A stretch of 5,344 nt of DNA from Fimbriimonadaceae bacterium (GTDB lineage: Bacteria; Armatimonadota; Fimbriimonadia; Fimbriimonadales; Fimbriimonadaceae), in contig JALHPH010000141.1 in the NCBI GenBank assembly GCA_022842565.1, positions 1 to 5,344 of the forward strand. Direction: 5' to 3'. Positions within the stretch are counted from its first letter, which is position 1; the number at the start of each line of letters is the position of its first letter. A model generated the notes under the pieces. That model searched no databases, was not told the DNA's origin, and was given only the letters and a program-made list of their open reading frames with translations. Positions 1 through 4,581 of this stretch are shown piece after piece. The position numbers and the translations under genes were made by a program.

Positions 1-693
1 GCGACCAATTCCGAAATCCTGGCCGCCGCGCTCGAAGCCATGCAGCGCTCTCAACTTTTGGCGGGCAAGCGCGTTCTCATCACCAGCGGCCCGACTCGTG
101 AGCCACTGGACGACGTGCGGTTCCTCAGCAACGATTCGAGCGGCAAGATGGGGGCGGCAGTCGCTCGCGCGGCGCTGATGATGGGCGCCGAAGTGACCGT
201 TGTCTCCGGGCCAGTCTCCGTGGCTTACCCGGCGCGTGCCAGGGTGGAGCGAGTGACCACCGCGCTGGAAATGCTGGAAGTAGCGAGCGTGCATGCACCA
301 GGTGCGGATGTGATTGTGGGGGTCGCGGCGGTCGCGGACTACCGGCCAAAAGAACGTGCCGCTGGCAAAATGCGGCGCGAAGCGAGCGAAAAGCACCTTG
401 AGCTGGTGCCGAACCCCGATATCATCGCCGCCTTGGCAGGCCTGGCCGAACCGGGCGCGAAGATCATCGGATTTGCCGCCGAGCCGGACCCAGATCTGGC
501 CGAAGCCCGGAACAAACTCGCCCGAAAACACCTTGATGCGATCGTGCATAACGACGTGAGCGAGCCCGGGATCGGGTTTGGCAGCGATAGCAACGCCGTT
601 ACGCTCATCCGAGCCGAAGGCGAGCCGCTCCTTAGCGGGCGTCGATCCAAACTTGAGATAGCGCGCTGGCTGCTCGAAAACACCCTCCGTTAA
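1..693 (+). CDS. coaBC: Coenzyme A biosynthesis bifunctional protein CoaBC, C-terminal CoaB part (5'-truncated by window edge)
   Basis: This is the phosphopantothenate-cysteine ligase domain, which joins cysteine to 4'-phosphopantothenate using CTP; the missing N-terminal flavodomain (CoaC) would decarboxylate the product. The frame is open from base 1, so 230 C-terminal residues are present. The window edge falls close to the linker between the two domains. The ATG at base 40 is internal and not the start, because full CoaBC is about 400 residues. Counting from that ATG, visible CoaB motifs are GKRVLITSGPTREP (9-22), the nucleotide-binding RFLSNDSSGKMG (27-38), AAVADYRPK (96-104), KMRR (110-113, matching the KxKK-type motif with the catalytic lysine), NPDI (125-128), IIGFAAE (142-148) and HNDV...FGSDSNAVTLI (170-190). 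The enzyme is cytosolic. lgt follows after 4 bases, suggesting co-transcription. Identity is near certain; that CoaC lies upstream is inferred from family architecture. Confidence 0.95.
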   Translation, partial: ATNSEILAAALEAMQRSQLLAGKRVLITSGPTREPLDDVRFLSNDSSGKMGAAVARAALMMGAEVTVVSGPVSVAYPARARVERVTTALEMLEVASVHAPGADVIVGVAAVADYRPKERAAGKMRREASEKHLELVPNPDIIAALAGLAEPGAKIIGFAAEPDPDLAEARNKLARKHLDAIVHNDVSEPGIGFGSDSNAVTLIRAEGEPLLSGRRSKLEIARWLLENTLR

Positions 694-697
694 ATCC

Positions 698-1462
698 ATG
701 TTCCCTGAGCTTTTCACCATCGGCAACTTCACACTCCGCACTTTTGGAGTGGTGCTGGTGATTTCGTTCATCGCGGCAATCGCGTGGGCTTCGCAGCGCG
801 CGCCGCGGTATGGCCTGACCAAAGATCAGATTCAGGATTCGGCATTCTGGTTGATCATCAGCGGCGTTCTAGGCGCACGGATCACCTATATCTTGTTGCA
901 CTGGTCGCACTATTCTCAGAACACTTCCGAGCTTTTCTCGCTCAAGTTCGAGGGGCTCACTAGCTTCGGCGGACTGATCGGCGGGTTCATCGCGCTGCTG
1001 ATTCTTCAACGCAAGCAGAAGTTCTCGCTTTGGGCGTTCCTTGATACGGTTTGCCTGCCGGTGCTGCTGGCGCACTCCGTCGGAAGGCTGGGGTGCTTTT
1101 TCAATGGCTGTTGCTATGGGCATGCGGTCACGACGTCTCCGCCAGGCGTCGAGTTCGTCGGGTTGCAGGGGCTCTACCTGCCGGCCCAACTATACGATGC
1201 GGCTATGGTGGCCCTCGGCGTGTTCTTGTTGGCGCTTTTCGAGCACCGGTTCCGCAAGCCCGGACTCATGTTTGGAGCGATGCTCGGGGTTTACGGAATC
1301 AGTCGTTTCATTTATGAGTTTTGGCGCATCGGGGCCAGCAGCGAGCGGATGGCGGGCCTCCCGATTTCGTTTGCGCAGCTCACTTCGCTAGTCATGGTGT
1401 TGCTGGGTTTGGCAATCCTGGTAAGGCCGGTTGCGAAGACAGAACGCCCCTTGCCGGGTTAG
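698..1462 (+). CDS. lgt: Prolipoprotein diacylglyceryl transferase
   Basis: Lgt is an inner-membrane enzyme that moves diacylglycerol from phosphatidylglycerol to the lipobox cysteine of prolipoproteins, the first step of lipoprotein maturation. The 254-residue length is normal, with about seven hydrophobic segments. The signature is GRLGCFFNGCCYG (129-141), with the conserved Arg at 130. LPAQLYD (161-167) matches the family's HPSQLYE. YGISRFIYE (199-207) retains the Tyr, Arg and Glu equivalent to E. coli Y235, R239 and E243. SFGGLIGG (89-96) matches the SFHGGLIG loop, but Phe stands where E. coli has His103. The Asn and Glu of the E. coli signature (N146, E151) are Cys here, as is usual in the 'GCCYG' subgroup. 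The ATG lies 4 bases after the coaBC stop with no clear Shine-Dalgarno sequence, so translation may depend on coupling to coaBC. Identity is firm; catalytic equivalence of the variant residues is inferred. Confidence 0.95.
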   Translation: MFPELFTIGNFTLRTFGVVLVISFIAAIAWASQRAPRYGLTKDQIQDSAFWLIISGVLGARITYILLHWSHYSQNTSELFSLKFEGLTSFGGLIGGFIALLILQRKQKFSLWAFLDTVCLPVLLAHSVGRLGCFFNGCCYGHAVTTSPPGVEFVGLQGLYLPAQLYDAAMVALGVFLLALFEHRFRKPGLMFGAMLGVYGISRFIYEFWRIGASSERMAGLPISFAQLTSLVMVLLGLAILVRPVAKTERPLPG

Positions 1463-1477
1463 CGGGTATCCTAGCGG

Positions 1478-1494
1478 CTCCACTGAAGTTGGAG
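1478..1494 (+). promoter_or_regulatory. Shine-Dalgarno site within a small hairpin, upstream of the basic-protein gene
   Basis: CTCCA (1478-1482) is complementary to TGGAG (1490-1494), with a 7-base loop. The 3' arm contains the GGAG that is the best ribosome binding site for the ATG at 1503. If the stem forms in mRNA it would mask that site, allowing control of translation. The base pairing is visible; the regulatory role is inference, and a 5-bp stem can arise by chance. Confidence 0.35.
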
Positions 1495-1502
1495 TGACCC
1501 GT

Positions 1503-1703
1503 ATGCGAGTACGAAACAAGGAAATGCGAAAGCGCTGGCGAAAAAAGGCCGAGCGTATCAAGGAACTTATCAAGGAAGCCAAGGCGAATAAGCCGGTCGG
1601 TGCAAAGGCCCCGAAGAAGGCTGCCGCGCCAAAGGTTGCCGTTGCTGCTGCTGAAAAGCCGAAGCGCGCACCCAAGAAGAAAGCCGAAGAAGCGAGCGAA
1701 TAA
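1503..1703 (+). CDS. Small, highly basic Lys/Ala-rich protein of unknown function
   Basis: This is a 66-residue protein with about 24 Lys/Arg against 8 Glu. Residues 1-30 form a charged, probably helical segment (RNKEMRKRWRKKAERIKELI) with a single Trp. Residues 31-66 are a disordered-looking tail of K, A and P with KKAAAPK- and KPKRAPKKK-type runs, recalling the tails of histone-H1-like and some ribosomal or RNA-binding proteins. I do not recognise the family; nucleic-acid binding is inferred from composition only. The start at 1503 is preferred because GGAG (1491-1494) sits 8 bases upstream. An in-frame GTG at 1494 and a TTG at 1431 (inside lgt) would lengthen the protein, but they lack such a site and would add non-basic sequence. 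It lies 40 bp after lgt and could be read through from it. It faces the MFS gene, with 6 bp between the stop codons. The low-complexity composition adds some risk that it is not a gene, though the RBS and gene-end packing argue for it. Confidence 0.72.
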   Translation: MRVRNKEMRKRWRKKAERIKELIKEAKANKPVGAKAPKKAAAPKVAVAAAEKPKRAPKKKAEEASE

Positions 1704-1709
1704 CGCTAT

Positions 1710-3050
1710 CTATTCAACTGCAGGCCGTTGGGGGTTATCCTCCAGCGGCATTGTTGCGTTTCGGAAGGTCGTACTGAGCATTCCGGCGATCCCGACCAGG
1801 GCCAGCACCGCGCCAACGCCGACGAACATCCGTTCGACTCCAAAGCGCTTCAGAATCCAGCCCGCACCGACCCAACCGATCGGCAAAAGCAGGTTGGTGA
1901 TCATGTTGAGTGCGCTGTTCACCCGCCCGCGCAGGCTATCGGGCACGACGATCTGAAGATACGTCGTGAGCGGAATCACGGTGAACGGCATCGAGACGCC
2001 GCTCACGATGTTAAGCAGGAAGAACACCCAGAAGTTCTGTGCTTGTGAAAGCAACCCGACCGCCACGCCATTGAGCATCAGCCCATAGCAATAGCTTCGC
2101 CCTGGGTGGGTGATCTTCAGTTTCATCACCACGAGGCTGCTGACCACCATCCCAAGGAAGAATCCGGCTTGAAGCCCCGCAAAAGTACGAGCGCTCTCTG
2201 CGAACCAGAGGCGGTTGGCATTGATGTAGCCCAACAGGATGGGCGCGACCACTAGATTGATAAACGCCGTTAGGAAGAGCGCGATCCTTAGGATCTTGAT
2301 CTTCGCCACGAACTGGATGCCCTGCAGAAACTCCTTAAACAGGTTTTCTCGGGGGGCTTCGCCGGTGCGATGCGTATCGATGGCGGGCAAGCGATAGATG
2401 CACCACGCCGAGTAGATAAACGTCGCCAGGTTCAGCGCAATGGCGAGCGGGAAGAACAGCCGTGGGCCAGCTGTTTCCAGCAGTGGCAACAGCACGATGG
2501 TCCCGATCGGACCGATAAGCTGCATGAGGGTCTTAGTTGTAGCCCCCAGCCCGTTGGCCTCGATCAGCTTATCGGGAGGCACGAGCGCTGGGATCGCAGC
2601 CGACCGCGCAGGGTCAAAGAACGCCGCCAAACAAGAAAGTAGGAAGCCAGTGACGAGAAGTGTCCAGCTCGGTGGGGACGGATTGAGAATCACCAGCACG
2701 AAGAAGGCACCCATCACCAAGATGCTCAAAACATCGCTGGAAAGCATCACGCGGCGTCGGTCGAGGCGGTCGGCCGCAACGCCCGCGTGAAAGCCGAGCA
2801 GCAGATACGGCAGTTGCATCAATGCTCCGGCGTAGCCTGTCATTTCAGGCGAGCGTGTAATGCGCTCGATCATGTACAGGAACACCAGGTAGTACATGGC
2901 GTCGCCGAATTGCGACACCGCCTGGCCAATCCAAAGCCTCCGGAAAGGCGGAATCCAAACGACGGTTGGCAGAGAATGGCGAAAGCCCTTGGCTACTCGC
3001 AGTTTGAACCGTCGAATGGACCTTTCGCGACTCAGCAGGCACCTCCCCAT
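1710..3050 (-). CDS. Major facilitator superfamily transporter, MFS_3/DHA3 (EntS-like) type
   Basis: This is a 446-residue integral membrane protein with about 12 hydrophobic segments, a typical MFS size. The first-half signature is FRRLWIGQAVSQFGDAMYY (37-55). Motif A follows as GVAADRLDRRRVM (90-102), between membrane segments 2 and 3. FFDPARSAAIPALVPPDKL (144-162) and PDSLRGRVNSALNM (370-383) are characteristic of the MFS_3/DHA3 group, which includes EntS siderophore exporters and macrolide-type efflux pumps. It probably exports a small molecule by proton antiport; the substrate cannot be read from sequence. The ATG at 3050 is the first possible start, because an in-frame TGA lies two codons upstream, and no other ATG, GTG or TTG occurs before the conserved region. 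This leaves an unusual basic N-terminal extension of about 30 residues, and no clear Shine-Dalgarno sequence precedes the ATG. It stands alone on its strand here, convergent with the small basic gene and divergent from the ATPase operon. No partner suggests its cargo. Confidence 0.92.
   Translation of the reverse strand: MGRCLLSRERSIRRFKLRVAKGFRHSLPTVVWIPPFRRLWIGQAVSQFGDAMYYLVFLYMIERITRSPEMTGYAGALMQLPYLLLGFHAGVAADRLDRRRVMLSSDVLSILVMGAFFVLVILNPSPPSWTLLVTGFLLSCLAAFFDPARSAAIPALVPPDKLIEANGLGATTKTLMQLIGPIGTIVLLPLLETAGPRLFFPLAIALNLATFIYSAWCIYRLPAIDTHRTGEAPRENLFKEFLQGIQFVAKIKILRIALFLTAFINLVVAPILLGYINANRLWFAESARTFAGLQAGFFLGMVVSSLVVMKLKITHPGRSYCYGLMLNGVAVGLLSQAQNFWVFFLLNIVSGVSMPFTVIPLTTYLQIVVPDSLRGRVNSALNMITNLLLPIGWVGAGWILKRFGVERMFVGVGAVLALVGIAGMLSTTFRNATMPLEDNPQRPAVE
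1724..1749 (+). terminator. Probable intrinsic terminator of the coaBC-lgt-small gene transcript
   Basis: GCCGTTGGGGG (1724-1734) pairs over 11 bp, including two G-T (G-U) pairs, with CCTCCAGCGGC (1739-1749) around the loop TTAT. The following + strand bases, ATTGTTGCGTTT (1750-1761), are T-rich but not a clean T run. The hairpin starts 20 bases after the stop of the small basic gene. On the other strand no T tract follows, so it should act mainly on rightward transcription. It lies within the last codons of the convergent MFS gene. Confidence 0.5.
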
Positions 3051-3144
3051 TTCTCAGGAAAGGCACCAGACATTGAGCAAACCTGGGCCACTTCCCTGGA
3101 GAAGTTTTGCTGCCGCATGGCATGCAGTTTAACACGCACGGTCA

Positions 3145-3174
3145 TTGCGGGTTGGGACCACAAGATCTGATAAT
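3145..3174 (+). promoter_or_regulatory. Candidate sigma70-type promoter for the ATPase-HTH-pilM operon
   Basis: GATAAT (3169-3174) matches the -10 consensus at 5 of 6 bases. TTGCGG (3145-3150) is a weak -35 match, mainly its TTG, with an 18-bp spacer. Transcription would start near 3181, leaving a leader of about 60 bases before the ATG at 3243. The -10 is convincing by eye and the -35 is poor. No comparably good promoter was found for the leftward MFS gene. Confidence 0.45.
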
Positions 3175-3192
3175 CCCTCTGAGGTTTTTGCG

Positions 3193-3202
3193 GGGATATC
3201 CC
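3193..3202. repeat. Perfect 10-bp palindrome in the divergent intergenic region
   Basis: GGGATATCCC is a perfect inverted repeat, about 12 bases downstream of the predicted transcription start and 40 bases before the ATPase start codon. That position would suit an operator acting as a roadblock, or a short leader structure. Only the symmetry is seen; any binding protein is unknown. Confidence 0.35.
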
Positions 3203-3216
3203 GATAGTCCTACTGG

Positions 3217-3228
3217 GTGCGACCGCAC
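3217..3228. repeat. 12-bp inverted repeat just upstream of the ATPase ribosome binding site
   Basis: GTGCG (3217-3221) and CGCAC (3224-3228) are inverted around two bases. The following GGAG (3229-3232) is the likely ribosome binding site for the ATG at 3243, with a somewhat long 10-base spacing. In RNA it could form a 4-bp stem with loop GACC directly abutting the site; in DNA it could be an operator half-site pair. It is short enough to be chance. Confidence 0.3.
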
Positions 3229-3242
3229 GGAGCATATCTCGC

Positions 3243-4061
3243 ATGTACGAAGCCTATTGGGGACTAAACGAAGCTGCATTCAGCCTGACACCGGATCCAC
3301 GATTTCTCTATTTGAGTCGTGGCCACGAAGACGCCTTGTCCATGTTGCATTACGCGGTGACGCGAAACAAGGGTGCAGCCATGCTCACCGGCGACATCGG
3401 ACTTGGAAAAACGACCGTCACTCGCAAGTTGATCGAGGTGCTTTTGCCCGCCCAGTGCAAAATCGTCTTGATCGTCAACCCGGTGCTGACCCCCAACCAG
3501 ATGCTGATCGAAGTTCTTCAGCAACTGGAAGTGCCGACAACGGCCCGAACGCGGCAAGCGCTGGTACAAGACCTACATAAGGCCCTGTTGGACTACCACG
3601 TCCGCGGCCAGCGCGTGGTCGTGATGGTGGATGAAGCCCACCTCATTAAGCAAGCACAGGCATTTGAGGAGCTCCGCCTCATGCTGAACTGCCAACTGAA
3701 CGACCAATTCTTGGTCAACCTGATTTTGATCGGCCAAAACGAGCTTCGGGCAAAGCTGAACACGGTGCCCGCGCTTGAGCAGCGCATGGCCATCCGCACC
3801 GTTTTGCGCCCACTCGATGTGATGGAGACGAGCGAGATGCTGCTGCACCGCCTGCGAGTTGCAGGTTACGGCGGACAGAAGCTCATGTTCACGCCGGACG
3901 CTGTTTTCCAATTGCACAAGTCGAGCGCGGGCTACCCCCGTGTCTCGCTGCAACTCGCCGATAACGCCCTGATGCTCTGCTCGGCTCGCCGCGAGCTGAT
4001 GGTCGACGCCTTCCTGATGATGGATGTCATCACCGAATACACCGAGGCCGTTGCAGCATGA
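3243..4061 (+). CDS. ExeA/GspA/MshM-like AAA+ ATPase
   Basis: This is a 272-residue cytosolic P-loop ATPase. The N-terminus (MYEAYWGLNEAAFSLTPDPR, 1-20) is the typical opening of ExeA/GspA (type II secretion) and MshM (MSHA pilus) proteins. Walker A is GDIGLGKTT (50-58, Lys56). Walker B is VVVMVDEAH (125-133, Asp130 and Glu131). A sensor-1-like segment is LILIGQNELR (160-169). Candidate arginine fingers are R181 and R185, and a sensor-2-like GYPR is at 230-233. It ends shortly after the AAA+ lid, so it lacks the transmembrane and peptidoglycan-binding part that lets ExeA place the secretin in Aeromonas. It is closer in size to MshM. Its stop overlaps the start of the next gene by 4 bp, and pilM follows, so a role in type IV pilus or secretion assembly is likely. 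The family also includes transposition and DNA-processing ATPases, but no transposase is seen here. The family call is firm; the precise role is inferred. Confidence 0.9.
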   Translation: MYEAYWGLNEAAFSLTPDPRFLYLSRGHEDALSMLHYAVTRNKGAAMLTGDIGLGKTTVTRKLIEVLLPAQCKIVLIVNPVLTPNQMLIEVLQQLEVPTTARTRQALVQDLHKALLDYHVRGQRVVVMVDEAHLIKQAQAFEELRLMLNCQLNDQFLVNLILIGQNELRAKLNTVPALEQRMAIRTVLRPLDVMETSEMLLHRLRVAGYGGQKLMFTPDAVFQLHKSSAGYPRVSLQLADNALMLCSARRELMVDAFLMMDVITEYTEAVAA

Positions 4062-4579
4062 ACTTTGTCGACGCCATCCGCCTAGCTAGCCAGAACGCAG
4101 TGGCTTTTCAGGCGGCCGCCCAACAGGTGCCGCTGGAGGCCGAAGGCACTCCCAGCGCTGTGACCCCGCCGCCGGTTCCTTCCACGGAGCCCGCCCAGGA
4201 GCCCGCGCAACCGGTGATGTCGCCGACGGTCCCGCACCGCGTGCTGAATAATCTTGATTCTACGGAAGATCCCGTCGTGACGCAACTGATTCGCGAGCCA
4301 AACGGCGGCAGTATCGTCCGCATCGAGCTCAGGCTCTCTGCGGAGCAAACGCAGGTGCTTTTAAACTCGGCTCTGAACTCGAATCACCGCTACCTCACCT
4401 CGCGAGAGGCGGCCAAATACCTGAGGCTCTCGAAGCTGGCGGTAGAAGAAATGGCCGAACTGAAATCCCTTCCTGGTTTCCGCATCGATGGAACCTGGAG
4501 ATTTGAAAAGAATTCACTGGACGATTGGGCAGCGCAACGCATTGCAAAGCCCCAAGGCAACCAGGAGAGTGCAGCCTAA
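4058..4579 (+). CDS. Pro-rich linker protein with C-terminal excisionase/MerR-like helix-turn-helix
   Basis: This 173-residue protein has three visible parts. Residues 1-25 are Ala/Gln-rich and possibly helical. Residues 26-62 form a Pro/Ala/Glu/Thr-rich, probably disordered linker (TPPPVPSTEPAQEPAQPV). Residues 85-109 (IVRIELRLSAEQTQVLL) may form a short beta/helix unit, and 112-161 resemble the HTH_17 excisionase-type DNA-binding fold, with YLTSREAAKYLRLS as the helix-turn-helix, a GFRIDGTWRF wing and SLDDWAAQR as the closing helix. There is no signal peptide or membrane segment. The ATG overlaps the ATPase stop (ATGA), indicating translational coupling; GAGG at 4044-4047 may also help. pilM begins 2 bases after its stop. 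It may be a regulator of the operon, or a structural adaptor that reuses the fold to bind the ATPase or PilM. I do not know a named family for the whole protein. The HTH assignment is by pattern only. Confidence 0.85.
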   Translation: MNFVDAIRLASQNAVAFQAAAQQVPLEAEGTPSAVTPPPVPSTEPAQEPAQPVMSPTVPHRVLNNLDSTEDPVVTQLIREPNGGSIVRIELRLSAEQTQVLLNSALNSNHRYLTSREAAKYLRLSKLAVEEMAELKSLPGFRIDGTWRFEKNSLDDWAAQRIAKPQGNQESAA

Positions 4580-4581
4580 TC

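Noticed and set aside
339..683. 114-residue - strand frame opposite coaBC
   Set aside because: It is Ser/Arg/Ala-rich antisense translation of a highly conserved enzyme domain.
1431..1502. Extended start (TTG 1431 or GTG 1494) for the small basic protein
   Set aside because: The added residues differ in composition and overlap lgt, while the ATG at 1503 has a well-spaced GGAG.
2787..3170. 127-residue + strand frame opposite the start of the MFS gene
   Set aside because: It is antisense to the conserved transporter motifs, with no ribosome site or domain; it is a by-product of GC-rich codon use.
3176..3189. CCTC-T-GAGG followed by TTTTT, resembling a small terminator
   Set aside because: The stem is at most 4 bp with a one-base loop (3 bp with a realistic loop), too weak to terminate; it more likely lies at the transcription start.
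3107..3580. 157-residue open frame on the + strand overlapping the ATPase start
   Set aside because: It is in another frame of a gene with clear Walker motifs, its translation is rich in Arg, His, Pro and Ser with no recognisable domain, and it crosses the promoter region.
3573..3953. 126-residue - strand frame opposite the ATPase
   Set aside because: Its His/Gln/Val-rich translation is the mirror of the ATPase codons and shows no family motif.
3243..4579. A transposition module (ATPase plus HTH, like TniB/IstB-type systems)
   Set aside because: No transposase, terminal inverted repeats or target duplications are visible, and the ATPase N-terminus is of the ExeA/MshM type next to pilM.
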